From assembly GCA_013433145.1 (NCBI GenBank), contig CM024179.1, positions 3,706,501-3,770,500 of the forward strand: a DNA stretch of 64,000 nucleotides. Direction: 5' to 3'. Below, in pieces: positions 34,339 to 46,601 of the stretch. Both the position numbers and the translations under genes were made by a program. Source of the DNA: Ascaris suum. Lineage: Eukaryota; Nematoda; Chromadorea; Rhabditida; Ascarididae. Position 1 is the first letter of the stretch; the number at the start of each line of letters is the position of its first letter. Under the pieces are notes generated by a model. The model was not told the origin of the DNA and searched no databases. It worked only from the letters and a program-made list of their open reading frames with translations.

Positions 34339-35785
34339 ATGATACTAAGGTGCGTCTTTTCCTTTCACGTTTCTAAAATCTGAAGTCATGGGCTTATTTG
34401 TGATAGTACAAGTTTAGAGTGTGGGACTGGTGCGGTATAAACAACTAATAATATTGTAGACCACCTCCTCCACCACCGAATCATATTGCACTGCAAGTTT
34501 ATCCACCGATAGCTGAGTTTATAACGATTGGTGGCGCAACGAAGCATGTGCTCACAAACAATGGAGCCAGTCGACTGGTTATTAAAATCAAATGCAGCAA
34601 CAATCGCCTTTACAAGGTGTCTCCAGTGTATTCGTTCCTTGATGCAGGCGCCTCACGCGATCTCGAGGTGCCAGTTTTTCTCATGTTTTATTAATTTATT
34701 TAACAGTTTATTTATTGGTATCTATGAGACGGGCATGCAACGCACTTATATCAAAGCCTCGTGACATAAACGACTCAATTTTCCCTATAATTAAGACAGC
34801 TGGACTATTGAATTAGTGCTCTCACTACAATAACATCATTAGGTAGGAGGCTAATAAAGGCTGAAAAGCAGTCAGAGTCGAAGAAAGTGCACATTCATCT
34901 GTGAGGTTATTTAGACATTGCAGATGAGGGCAAAAAATAATATTGCATGTGTTAGAGAAAATTAATGAACATGGAAGGAAGACGCAACTGTGAAGCTGTC
35001 GGCAGTTTAAAATAAGGAGCCCATATACACAACAATCAACCCACCGGCTGCAAATTAATGTTAGATTGCACTATATGTGACGCTCAAAAATACCGCTTTC
35101 AACTTAAAAAGGCGGCCGAATAATTCTGAGCAAAGCTGATGACTGAGATATGTATAGGTTGCAGTTCGATGAACGATAATCGAGGATTAGTCATACTCTT
35201 ATTTGCCTTATTTACTCTGTTTGGTCGAATACCGGCCGAGCGGGCTAGCTCAATACTTACAAGGGGAATTAGATTACTTGACTAGAATCTACCTGGTAAA
35301 AGCACATGGAAGTTTACTTTTGTTTCGGGTAGACAGTCTGACATCCAGTTCCAAAAAAATGCTCTCAAACTAGTCGTTAAATCGTCCCCTTCAATCATCA
35401 GTTTGCCTCTTTACGTTTCGGTGTTTGATGCAGACAGCTGCGCCTAAGCTAGACCCATTGCCCGCATACACCACCAGAATTTTAAATACACTAATGAGAG
35501 ACATAGAAATGATTTACTTGAGTGCCAAAGATTCCTTACTGCTCCATCCTCAAATGAAAATTGCCGTCGTCGAATTGTCCATATTTCCGGATGCTGGTCG
35601 ATCGTTATGGAGTTTTGTTAAGCCGAACTAATTTTCAGATTTGCAGAAAGGAGGGTTCCGCTCGCAACGACAAGCTCCTCATTGTTTATAAGGAAGCACG
35701 AAGTGATGAAACCGATCCACGTGTCGCATTTACGGCCGAAACTATTACCGATCGACTCGTTTTGCCTTTACTTGTCGTATCGTGA
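34339..35785 (+). CDS. MSP-domain protein, sperm-specific class P type (gene 1)
   Basis: The main exon, 34,460-34,667, begins after acceptor ATTGTAG and encodes a six-proline start, then a classic MSP-fold strand pattern. EFITIGGATKHVLTN gives the 'GG.TKH.L.N' element, then comes LVIKIKCSNNRLYKVSPVY, then the 'F.DAG..RDLE' turn. A donor at 34,668 (GTGCCA) joins in phase 0 to 35,639-35,785 (acceptor ATTTTCAG), which gives ICRKEG, NDKLLIVYKEA and a final VLPLLVVS before TGA. This matches the short single-domain sperm-specific MSP relatives of nematodes (about 110 residues, here ~121). The first exon is a guess: ATG ATA CTA AG at 34,339-34,349 with donor GTGCGT has the required phase 2. Proteins of this class are made in sperm and act on the MSP cytoskeleton or an unknown sperm role. 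Confidence 0.82.
35434..35631 (+). CDS. Possible alternative terminal exon inside the MSP gene 1 intron
   Basis: After a plausible acceptor (TTTGATGCAG) a 65-codon frame of gene-like composition runs through TAAPKLDPLPAYTTRILN and MKIAVVELSIFPDAGRSLW to a TAA. It lies in the second intron of MSP gene 1 and starts in phase 0, so it could be spliced from the exon ending at 34,667, replacing the last MSP strands. Its TAA is also the CTAAT stretch just before the next acceptor. No similarity is recognised; chance is possible. Confidence 0.25.
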   Translation, partial: TAAPKLDPLPAYTTRILNTLMRDIEMIYLSAKDSLLLHPQMKIAVVELSIFPDAGRSLWSFVKPN

Positions 35786-38700
35786 TTAAAGAGATTTATC
35801 GCCACTATTGCAGGGGATGAAAGATTCTGATTCGATGTGATAAACATTAATGAATTTCTGAATTTCTCTCAGAGATTATTGCACTATAAGCACTTTTAAT
35901 GCTGGGCAAAGGAAACACACAGTGAGAGGGAACAATAGTTCTATCGCACATCATGTGATGGGAAAATCATCTTTGCCCATTTCTGAATGGTACGAAGCAG
36001 CCGGATATTAGAAACGAATTTCTGAGAATATACAGTCGCGTTGTCCCTCCTGTTTCATAATTTGCTCGGTTCGATGCAGTGAGCTATATTAGGCAGTACG
36101 TCATTGCATCGGAGATAAGTTTCAGTTTAAGGTTCACTTCTGGCAACTTTCGAAAATTTGCCTTTTAAAACTTCAGTATGGTAACGTCGAGTCTACCCAT
36201 ATATGAGTGTTGTCGAACAAGGACTTTCAACGCGACGATTTCTGAGGCTAGACTCGAAAATCTCGTGAGTAGAGCCTGAACATCGGGATGCTCTTCTATT
36301 CCCTTTTGCATATTCAGTCATCATTTTCGAAAAGAGCTACAGACATTTAAAGATAATATAATCTGTATATATTTTGCAATTAGCGGTTTCTGATTTTTCT
36401 ATTCGGGGAGGAAATCAATGAATTCCTTACTCAGCATCCGTGTGAACCGCCATGAAAGTTGAAGTTAAAGTTAGTATTCCGTGAACTTTATGCATACTGC
36501 TATTACCTGCAAGCGCTTTTGCACATTATAGCAGTATAGCACGAGCCACTAAAACCAAAGTTACGAAAGTAGCGAATGTTTGCTTGGTGCATTATACACC
36601 ATCGCGTAACCTTAGCTGAAATATTTCACTCTGAACTGGCAATTCCACGTAACCGCTTATTCCATACCTCGGTTTTTCTACATCACACTCTCTTTTTGAG
36701 GATGCCAAATAATCTGCACTTCAAATGTTGTGTCAGTTAAAAACGTTCGAATTCATCCACGCATTCTTCTGATCATTCCACTAAGCGCAACTAAGTCACC
36801 AAAAAGCTGTAACGACTTAACGATTGCATTAAATTTTCGCAATTACTGCTAGTCTTATACGAAATAAGTTGCAATATATGAATTAAGTAAACGTTTTGCA
36901 ACATTGTAATTAAGTAAATAATTTGCAGCAAAGTAAACAGTAATCGTCGAAGGTTTCAATGAGGTAACAATATGATTTTCATCATTGAAAGCATGTTATT
37001 TCTTTATTACAAAGACATTTGCGCCGTTTCCAATAACCATTCATGCAAAATTTCTCAGAAAAGTAAATTTCGAAAGTAAAGAAAGTACAATATTTACCAA
37101 AAAAGCCATCCTGGGAAGCCGTGAGTAAAGAGGAGGACTCCGGATGCTCTTGGACCTACGCTTCTTTCAGGCGGACCATCCCGACCAAGAAGTCATGCTA
37201 GATACATTTGCAAACTTAGTGATTTCCAAACGTTTAATGAAAGACTGCTTCAAATTTTGTAGTACCATTGAATACTGATCGAATCAACAATAGCGATCAA
37301 TACTAACTTGCTCAGAGTGGATATTCTTCAAACAATATGAGCAGTGTCACATATTGCACTGGAAGAACATAGATGGGCATGAAGAAAACGTTCTTCATCA
37401 TATTATTTGGTACGGAAGAGATCAACTTTGCGGAATCATTCCTATCATATAACGGATGAATATGGTTGCTCGAAACGGTGAGCGTTTACGCACCTATTGC
37501 TGAGGGAAATCGCATAGATTTGCAACGAGATGGTGATTTTTTAAATTTAAATTATTAGACTGTCAGCTAATGTCTGCTATTAATATCAAATCTATCATTA
37601 TTATGACAAGCCATATTTATATGACATTAGTGTAGCTTCATTGATAGGCAATGTACCGACTAATTAAGAAGTTCGGCTATTGTTTTGGCTAATGAAAGAC
37701 AAAATATATGTCTGAGGACGGATTACGCGTTAATGCCTCATCCCTTATGCAACATAGAACGCTTTTGCAATGTAAAAGTACGAAAATAGGTTCTAAATCT
37801 CAGAGAGACACGTACAACAAATGCCATCAGACTCTTGAAAGTTTCTTTGTTGCTCTAATGATGCATATATTGATTTTTTTTTGCGCTCTTCTGGATTCGT
37901 ATTTAATCTTTGATATATTCCACCAAATGAATTCCGCATTTGCTGGCTTCACTTGTCAGTTCATCGTTGTACGCAAAAGAAGTTTGCGTTAGAACTAAAC
38001 TATCCCACAGCAAAGCGTGCGCTCCAACTTATTCCCCATTATCGCGCCCCATTCTTTGGATACTCAAGGAGAAACTCTTTATCATATTGTCTTTAAAAAA
38101 TTGTAATTGTTCCACAAAAGATGGTGAATTTGGCTCAGATATCGTTAACATTAACAATTCTTCAGTACCTATGGCTGATAACATTTGATAAGAGCGCTCA
38201 TGAATCCCGGATTCAAACGGAGTGATGTTCTCGAGACACATAAGTTGTTAATACGAACGCAGTTGACCTGACAGAGACGCAATTCTAGTGTTGTTGTTGA
38301 CACGGTCGTTGATCATGGGTAGGTAACAAATATGGCTAGGATAGCAAGTGGCGAGGACGTCTCTGCCGAATACTTTGACAGATGTGAACGCCTCATCTTG
38401 CCTGTCACTGCCCATCATCTACTAATAGCTCTTATTTACCTTCAGTGAGAGGATGATATGCTGCCTCGTGTGTATTTCACATCAGCGTTGCTTATTCGAT
38501 AATATGAATGATCGAAATCTTTTTCGTTGAAGTTGGGAAATGAAAGTGGAATATCATGAGATTAGCAAAAAGAGAACGACTAGATAAGCATGAGAATAGC
38601 TTGCATGCATCATTACTACATCTGATCCCGCTTGCGTGATGCGTTTTCGATTTACGAAATTCATTTCCGCAAATGAGCAGAACTAATTAGACACCAGAGA

Positions 38701-39793
38701 GGTGCGCCGCCACTTTGGCTGTCGTCCTCATAGTGCTGGCATCAAGCAGACTGTAGGGGAGAGCACCAACCCGTCAAATCTATCTAGAGGTTAGTCACCC
38801 TTTTGCTAGGATCAGCTGCTCTCACTGGAGCAAAGCTTCCCCCCCCCCCCCCCCTCCCCTCCCAAACTAGATCTCGTTGGTTTTCTCCTACACTGCACTT
38901 GGAATATCCGCATTTATGGCTTCTCTTCAAATATGAGCCATAAATGCGATGTTCAACCAGATTTCGGTAAGTTCGATGCGCCCACGCATAAGTTGCCTCT
39001 AATTTTTCGGCAGTCGAACTTTTCTAGCGCTAGGCAGAAAACGTTTGCGGTGCTCCTTAAGGAATGTTCAAAAATTTCAGCTGAAGAATCCAACATTCAT
39101 CACTTTTCCATGTAAAATGGTCATAGCGCCAAACTTTCAGGATCGTTTTCATCGGCAAATACAAATGAAAAAAATTCTCTTCATAAAGAGTATGCTACGC
39201 TATTAAACGATTATATAGGAGAAGGCGGCATATCCGATAGAATTTAACCACCTGAGGCATTTGAATTCGGAGAATATATCCAGCAGCCTTTCCCATCCCC
39301 ATATACTTAATGAGTTCAACTTATGAAATACACATCAAAGTACTGTCAGAATGACGGAGCCGCCTGGGATTTAAATTGGAGGAAGCAAATTGAGACGCGC
39401 GTCCAGAATCACTCAAGTATGGGACCCGTCGCAAAATCGACATACGACTCCCTCAAGAAAAAATCTCTCCTTTGCCATTACGGAGTTCAAAAATTGATTA
39501 GTTCTGATGTAATCATGAAACACAAACTGACTTGATAGCAAATCTGAATAGAACTGGAGCTTCAAATATTGTTTTCGCATAATTTCAAAGTTTTCTGGAA
39601 AAAACAACTCCATCCCAGCAAAATCCCACGTTTGAACAAATTTTCTTGCTAAATCCTGGGGATTCCACAATATCCTTAGTCTACCCTAAAGTAATAAGAC
39701 ACCTGTTATCCGAAACGCAAAATGAGACTTATGAAGTAGTTTTGTGAGCATTTCTAAAGTGCCTCCATTATTTCTTGTCGATTGTGAAACCAG
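35786..39793. other. Intergenic stretch with no secure gene
   Basis: Nothing firm was found. One weak candidate is exon 36,203-36,264 (M-S-V-V-E-Q-G-L..., donor GTGAGT, phase 2) joined to 37,171-37,201 (acceptor CTTTCAG, stop TAG), which would give a 30-residue peptide. A C16 tract lies at 38,839-38,854. ORFs at 37.7-38.2 and 38.9-39.5 kb lack splice context. Confidence 0.35.
38839..38854 (+). repeat. Poly-C tract (C16)
   Basis: Sixteen cytosines, followed by TCCCCTCCC. The minus strand can form a G-quadruplex. Confidence 0.92.
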
Positions 39794-39885
39794 GTGATAG
39801 CGCTCCTCCGTTACCTCATCCACCAAAAGAACGAGAAGAAAAGCGATGTGGACTTTGCTTTATTTGTCATAGCCGTGGTCATTAA
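39794..39885 (+). CDS. Possible orphan terminal exon, unrecognised
   Basis: After a fair acceptor (GAAACCAG) a phase-1 frame reads DSAPPLPHPPKEREEKRC, then GLCFICHSRGH and TAA. The proline-rich, charged and then Cys/His-containing peptide looks gene-like, but no upstream exon with a phase-1 end could be chosen. It lies convergent with the 3' end of the minus-strand S-x-Y-L-A-P repeat gene, about 110 bp beyond that gene's stop. Confidence 0.28.
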
Positions 39886-39998
39886 CAATTGATGATTTCA
39901 TTGATCAGCTTAGAATATATTACAATTAATAAAAGATGTGAAGTTTGAAACAGATTATGCAAAAATAGCAGTTTCATATTCTCAACATTAATATCACT

Positions 39999-42900
39999 TC
40001 AGTGTTTAATATTTTTGGAGTTGGAAGACGACTTGTTGCAACTGCTAGCGTGAGCATCGATGGTGATGCTATTAGTGCTGCTGCTGGAACTGTTTTTGTG
40101 CTTCGATTTGCCGCGCTTCTTCTTCACGTTCGCTTTGCCTTCTCCGAGTAAATGCTCTGCGCTTTGCTTTGAAATGAGGTTAGGAAAGACGTTAGCATTT
40201 CCGCTATGTTGCAGGGGAACATTTTTCACTATATTATTTCCTGTCGACACAGCTGCTTTCTTCTTTGGATGGATCGGTGCTCTCGAAGTGCCACCTTTCT
40301 GAGCGCTCAGATGAACATGATCGGTATAGCTCGCTTGCTGCTTTGGATGGCCACTAAGATTGGTACTGGAAAGAACTTTAGAGCGCACTGTCGCCGGAAG
40401 AGGAAAAATTTTAGTTGCACTGTGCATACTTGAATTATCCTGATAGGATAGCGCAAGATTAGCATTCTTGTTCGATGAGGACTGCTTTCTAGACCTGTTT
40501 CCTTCTATGGAGCTGTTGGTAGATAGATGACTCGAAGCTGTCGAGCTGTCAAGCTTCCGAGTGATTAGATGAACATGTTTCGGATCACTGACTTGTTGCT
40601 TGCGACCGGCTATATGAGCCGTGTTGGAAACAACTCTCGAGGTTGATTGCCCAGGATGAAGAGGAATGTTTACCGCCGTGCGCGTACTTGAATCATCTTC
40701 AGAGGTTAGCGCTAAATTGGCATTCTTCGTAGTCGAAGGCTGCTTTCTAGGTTCGCTTGTTTTTGTCGACTGATTGGACGTTCGATGAACTGGAGTCGTC
40801 AAGCTGTCATGTTTCTTATCACTGACTTGACGCTTGACATCAGCAGGAAGAGCTGAAGTCGAAACAGCTCTTGAAGTCGCTTGAGTCGGAACGGTAAAAA
40901 TATTAACAGCAGTGCGTGTACTTGAATCATCATTTTGACTCACTGAGGGAACGTCGGCGTTCTTATTCGGTTGTTTTGTTGAAGCAGAAAGGAAGCTAGG
41001 TGGTAACGTAGTACCTTGTTTAGGAAACATGGGAGGGAATGTTGGCGCCTTATTGAAATGTCCTCGACCCGAACAAAAAGAGTCCGAGTCCGCATTAATC
41101 AAACTCGTGATTTCCAGACTGCCTTTCCCGGGCATGAGGTAACTTGATTTCGGACCGCTTCCGAATTTGTTAGCGATCACACCCCCTGACTCTTGTCGGG
41201 AGTTGTTTGCTGGAAAACTGTTTTCAACATTTCCGAGAGCGTGTTGTCGAGTAGCAAGGTACGTAGCCTTCGTACTCTCAGCGCCTCGACTAGGAGCCAA
41301 GTAAACTGATGTTGCTCCAGAGCCAATCGAGGGAAAGGCGCTTTCTACAGCACGTAGGCTACATTTTTGAGGAGCCAGGTATGCCGACGTTGTGCCGCTT
41401 GAGCCTTGACCAGGAGCCAGGTTAACGGATTCTGACCCGGAACGAATTGCAGTCGGGACACTCTCTGTGGCCTCTAGACTGTTTTGCTGGGGCGCCAAAT
41501 ATATCGACGTTGTGCCAATCGCGCCTTGACTGGGAGCCAAGTAAAATGACTTTGAGTCAGAAGAAATTGCAGGAAATTCGCTTTTCATGGCTGCTAGATT
41601 GCCTTGTTGAGGTGCCAGGTATGTCGATGTTGTGCTGCTTGCACTTGACTAGGAGCCAAGTAAACCGATGCCGAGCCGGAACGAATTTTGAGAGGTTCGT
41701 TCACCGTAGCCGGTAGATTGCATTGTTGGGGTGCCAGGTATGTCGATGTTGTGTTGCTTGCGCCTTGACTAGGAGCCAAGTAAACCGATGCCGAGCCAGA
41801 ACGAATTTTGAGAGGTTCGTTCACCGTAGCCGGTAGATTGCCTTGTTGGGGTGCCAGGTATGTCGATGTTGTGCTGCTTGCGCCTTGACTAGGAGCCAAG
41901 TAAACCGATGCCGAGCCGGAACGAATTTTGAGAGGTTCGTTCACCGTAGCCGATAGATTGCCTTGTTGGGGTGCCAGGTATGTCGATGTTGTGCTGCTTG
42001 CGCCTTGACTAGGAGCCAAGTAAACCGATGCCGAGCCGGAACGAATTTTGAGAGGTTCGTTCACCGTAGCCGATAGATTGCCTTGTTGGGGTGCCAGGTA
42101 TGTCGATGTTGTGCTGCTTGCGCCTTGACTAGGAGCCAAGTAAACCGATGCCGAGCCGGAACGAATTTTGAGAGGTTCGTTCACCGTAGCCGATAGATTG
42201 CATTGTTGGGGTGCCAGGTATGTCGATGTTGTGCTGCTTGCGCCTTGACTAGGAGCCAAGTAAACCGATGCCGAGCCGGAACGAATTTTGAGAGGTTCGT
42301 TCACCGTAGCCGATAGATTGCCTTGTTGGGGTGCCAGGTATGTCGATGTTGTGCTGCTTGCGCCTTGACTAGGAGCCAAGTAAACCGATGCCGAGCCGGA
42401 ACGAATTTTGAGAGGTTCGTTCACCGTAGCCGATAGATTGCCTTGTTGGGGTGCCAGGTATGTCGATGTTGTGCTGCTTGCGCCTTGACTAGGAGCCAAG
42501 TAAACCGATGCCGAGCCGGAACGAATTTTGAGAGGTTCGTTCACCGTAGCCGATAGATTGCCTTGTTGGGGTGCCAGGTATGTCGATGTTGTGTTGCTTG
42601 CGCCTTGACTAGGAGCCAAGTAAACCGATGCCGAGCCGAACGAATTTTGAGAGGTTCGTTCACCGTAGCCGATAGATTGCCTTGTTGGGGTGCCAGGTAT
42701 GTCGATGTTGTGCTGCTTGCGCCTTGACTAGGAGCCAAGTAAACCGATGCCGAGCCGGAACGAATTTTGAGAGGTTCGTTCACCGTAGCCGGTAGATTGC
42801 ATTGTTGGGGTGCCAGGTATGTCGATGTTGTGTTGCTTGCGCCTTGACTAGGAGCCAAGTAAACCGATGCCGAGCCGGAACGAATTTTGAGAGGTTCGTT

Positions 42901-44414
42901 CACCGTAGCCGGTAGATTGCATTGTTGGGGTGCCAGGTATGTCGATGTTGTGTTGCTTGCGCCTTGACTAGGAGCCAAGTAAACCGATGCCGAGCCAGAA
43001 CGAATTTTGAGAGGTTCGTTCACCGTAGCCGATAGATTGCATTGTTGGGGTGCCAGGTATGTCGATGTTGTGTTGCTTGCGCCTTGACTAGGAGCCAAGT
43101 AAACCGATGCCGAGCCAGAACGAATTTTGAGAGGTTCGTTCACCGTAGCCGGTAGATTGCATTGTTGGGGTGCCAGGTATGTCGATGTTGTGTTGCTTGC
43201 GCCTTGACTAGGAGCCAAGTAAGCGGATGTTGAGCCCAAACGATTCTGATCTGACTCACTTTTGCTTGGTGCGAGGTAAACTGAAACTGTGTGAGCAGCA
43301 TCAGTGGAGGGAGACAGGTCGAAGGACGTAGGAGTATTCTTATGTGCCGCTAATGGGATTTGGCCCCGCGAAGTCGTGCGACTTCGAGCATCATCGGCGA
43401 CCTCTACCTGAACTTCATCTTCCTCCGCTTTTGCACAAAGCGAATTTGCGCCATTTGAGCCTTGCGCCGACGCGAGATAAACTGAACTTTCCGAGGTGTT
43501 GTTTCGGGTTGTCAGTCGTCCACCACCGCCCACTGCCTCTGCATCATCTGAAACAATGCATCCAATGCACCTCTGCAAAACAAATTATCTCTGACTGTTT
43601 TCTGAGGCAACCAATATGCGGTTTATGTCCAAGGGACCAAACTGTGGCGGTCAATAAATTTCCTGCTATAGAAGAACAGCGTCGCTTTTGTTAAGTGGCG
43701 GTCTACTGGAATCCCCTAACGTGATCAGCGAAGGAGTAGCGAGGAACAATTTCGAAAAAACGTCCCCGAGTACAGAAGTATGTTTTCTCACAAATTTGAA
43801 TACGTAAATCCCAGGAAATAGTGGAACGCCGTCTAGCAAATCAGATTGTAGCAAAAAAGCATAGTGAGTGTCGACAAGTTGGACATCCTTTCAAGGAAGG
43901 AGTGCAGGTATTCCAGAATATATAATCCTCCTTAATAGACAGAAGCCTTTTAATTCTTTTGAAGATTTTCTTTCTAGCGCTCCTATTAACGGGTTTTTCT
44001 ATGCTAAGAGATGAAATCCTCATTGAGCAAGTCCTGTGCAGTCCATTTTTGTTTGAAAAGTTTTCACAGAAATTGCAACATATATATTTTGGCTGCAAGG
44101 TTCTTTCCCTTCACTTTGAAAGACATAAGGATGTCCTGGCAATCCTCGTTGTGAAAGTGCTGCTGGTGCAAAATTCCTCAGAATTCGGTCAAACATCAAT
44201 AGATAAGAGTTGCTGTTAAACAAAACAATTGGATTGCTCATAACGAATTCGGAGTTCATGAGTTCACTTCGAAAATGTTGCCTTACCACGAATGCAAAAG
44301 TTTACGCCGTCCCTCATTAAGAACATCTTATTTATATTCCAACCCCCCCCCCCCCCAAGTCTAATACTACACAACTGCACGCAACTTACCGCGATGAGCA
44401 CATGATTTGATCAT
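39999..44414 (-). CDS. Long S-x-Y-L-A-P repeat protein, possibly sperm class Q-like
   Basis: Exon 1 (44,414-44,390) reads MIKSCAHR with donor GTAAGT in phase 1. Exon 2 starts at 43,547 after acceptor GTTTCAG with the D-D-A-E-A codons and runs to TAA at 39,999. The protein has an acidic/Gly lead, an early SSVYLASAQG repeat, and about 13 near-identical 40-residue units with two S-[TV]-YLAP motifs each. About three diverged units follow, then three copies of a ~85-residue block with (N)DDSSTRTAVNI, and a Lys/Ser/Asn-rich tail. Two one-base deletions in the array (near 42,638 and 41,643) break the frame into three overlapping ORFs, although the unique C-terminal ~390 codons stay open. There is no signal peptide and no enzyme motif. 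Composition and S-x-Y motifs recall nematode sperm-specific class Q proteins; this is inference, supported by the MSP-domain genes on both sides. Confidence 0.7.
41640..43225 (-). repeat. 120-bp coding minisatellite, ~13 copies
   Basis: The unit repeats with an exact 120-bp period (40 codons: YLAPSQGASSTTSTYLAPQQ followed by a G/C-N-L-[SP]-A-T-V-N-E-P-L-K-I-R-S-G-S-A-S-V segment). Copies differ at only a few sites: GASS/GASN, QQG/QQC, NLS/NLP. Variants cluster in neighbouring copies (the GASN+QQC type mainly on the high-coordinate side), which is the pattern of unequal crossing-over or gene conversion. Two copies have lost one base each. Confidence 0.95.
43548..44389 (-). other. Intron of the S-x-Y-L-A-P repeat gene
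   Basis: The 842-bp intron is bounded on the minus strand by GTAAGT and GTTTCAG. It carries a C14 tract on the plus strand at 44,343-44,356. The open frames on both strands (for example 43,666-43,854 and 43,841-44,289) show no motif and are taken as noncoding. An alternative acceptor, TTTTGCAG, lies 28 bp upstream of the one chosen but is out of phase with exon 1. Confidence 0.55.
44343..44356 (+). repeat. Poly-C tract (C14)
   Basis: Fourteen cytosines in the first intron of the minus-strand repeat gene, 34 bp downstream (minus sense) of its first donor. Read in the gene's sense strand it is a G14 run. Confidence 0.92.
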
Positions 44415-44509
44415 CGAAAACGAGTTGACGAGTCAAGCGACCGCACAGTTAGTTGTAAGCCATGACGAATGACATCCCTCGTACTGTGAGCTAAACCAGC
44501 TCAAATACT

Positions 44510-45950
44510 CAAAACAAATAAATGAGTAAATAAATGAATAAATGAATAAGTAAATAAAACCAAGAATGCGACTAATTATGAACTTTTACATATTCAGTCC
44601 ATTAAACTCAAGATGCTCACTTAATGAAAGTTCACAATCTTTGTTGTGTGCCCGATCGAGTGAACAAACGGTCACCAAGCAATTTGCATTTACTTTCATT
44701 CCGAAGTGGACGATAAAGAAAACCGCGAATGCAAACTAAATGCACTTTTCTTGAGCGAAGAACTAGCAAAAACATACTAGTTTTCATCAGTTCAGACCTT
44801 TATGCGTTCATAGACATGCAAATATGCATGTAATCATTCTCAAGCATACATAGACAGAAAGACAAATATGCAAAATTCCATGTCAATACACATGTGATGA
44901 AGCCTCTTTGAAATTTCCATAAAATCACAAAAAATAAAAATAAAAGGAATACGGAAGCATGTTTTGGTACGAGATCGAAGGTTGCAAAATTTGCAACTCC
45001 AACCTTTATTTTATCTATTCAGTTCTAAATTCGAAGTGGAAAAACACAGGAGTATGTGAGCATGAACAGCAAGAAAGAGCAAAACGTTCACAAAACTACA
45101 GTTTAAGTGAGGAGATATTTAATACGCAAAGGCAACAGTAGTGAGTAGATCGAAACGACCAAGCCATAGCTTAAAAGCTAAAAGAGTGAATGCATCAACG
45201 GTATCGGTGGGAAGCAGATTCCACACTCGTACAACATGAAAATGAGAGCTATGCAGAACATTATGTGCACTGCAACATCTTTTAGCGAACTGAAACTAAT
45301 GCGTAAGTCGATTACGGGAAGGGATAAACTGAAACGTTTCTGGTAGCGAGATTTTGGAAAACCGGAGCACAATTTTATGACAAAGATGAAGCGTAAATTG
45401 ATTCTGCGATATCCCAATGATTCCAAGTTCACGATTTCTGACTTGGTTTTATAATTTGACTGATACGGACAACGATAAGTTTTGCGAAAAGCAAAGCGAT
45501 GAAGGGTTTCTGGACATTCTCTAGCAACTTGATATCAGGAACCAGATGAGCTTATATCCCAGGAGTGTAGCATTCCATGACAAGTCTGCATTAGGCGATG
45601 AAGGCATTTCGGCAATGCTCGGTACACCCGTGCTGTAAAGCTCGGAGGATCGAGTTCGCTCTTTTCCAGTGAAGTTTAGAGCCGATAATAATACCGTTTT
45701 CACGAACATCATCTGCAGTAGAAAAAGGTCAAGTCCTAGCCTGAAAACATTCATGCCGAAAGTTGATTTAAAGCACGTAATATTTTTGATGAGAAGCATG
45801 TAGCTGCCATAATTTCGTCCAGTTGGCGAATGCATCAAGGTAACTTTGCGGAGTGCGGAATTCCTAGCTAGCGCCATGCAATGGACAAAGACTTTGAGTT
45901 CTTCGGCAAAGAGCTTTATTTTGCTCAAAATGTTATCAAAGTTCAATAAT
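44510..45950 (-). mobile_element. LINE 3' end with (TTTA)n-type tail
   Basis: Minus-strand reading shows reverse-transcriptase C-terminal signatures in broken frames: DIKLLENVQKPF near 45,530, NLESLGYRRINLRFIF at 45,430-45,380, then FHVVRVWNLLPTDTVDAF and FKLWLGRF at ~45,240-45,170. These match the LLE.VQ.R, L..L.SLE.RR and R..WN.LP..V motifs of CR1/jockey-like non-LTR elements. The (AAATAAATGAGT)n stretch at 44,515-44,560 would be the 3' tail in this orientation. Frameshifts and stops show it is dead. It lies upstream of the minus-strand repeat gene, between it and MSP gene 2. Confidence 0.65.
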
Positions 45951-46601
45951 GAATATAAGGGTATACATTGTTGACTCCAATCCGTTTTCTTCTTAATTTA
46001 TCCATTGTTTCATTTCCAATAATTCCTCAAAAATCCCGAAATTTCCTCCGAGTACATCCTTTAAATAACAATGACTGCAATGGAAGAGAAACGAAGCATA
46101 CGCAATGACAATTTTTTTGAGCATAAATCTGCTCAAATACTTTCATTCGTCGGTTAGGCTGTCCAAATTCTTGCATCCAATGAATTGAAGGAGCCCCGGG
46201 TTGGAATGCTGCTCAGCATACAAGAGTGCGTTTCTGAGATTTTGCATAAATGCACAAAACTCAAATTTATTTGCAACTTTTGTACGAAATGTTTAATATC
46301 TAATGGAAACTTAACCATAGGTTATTTTTTTCACGAACCGGGGAACTTTATGCTTTCACTTGCCGGATGAGATGGATACAAACTCATACTCTTCGGTTGT
46401 ACCCTATTTTGGCAGCAGTTTTACAGTAAAAGCGATGCCACATTACGTAGGGATTTTGCAAACTTTCCGTTCAAATTTGCACATAACATTGATGAAATAA
46501 AAGCAGTTGTTGCGCGTGTCCGCGTCAGTTAACGAATTTCGATCGTCTTCGGTGGTCGCCTCCTGTCATCTGGTTGTCGACGGCCGCTCTCATTACTCAC
46601 G

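Noticed and set aside
43548..43575. Earlier acceptor (TTTTGCAG) for exon 2 of the S-x-Y-L-A-P repeat gene
   Set aside because: It would need a phase-0 partner, whereas the only good first exon found (MIKSCAHR) ends in phase 1 and fits the GTTTCAG site.
41594..43578. Three separate minus-strand genes for the 529-, 341- and 345-codon ORFs
   Set aside because: The ORFs overlap within one continuous 120-bp repeat array and are split by two one-base deletions. They are one gene, and the ATGs at the ORF ends are not real starts.
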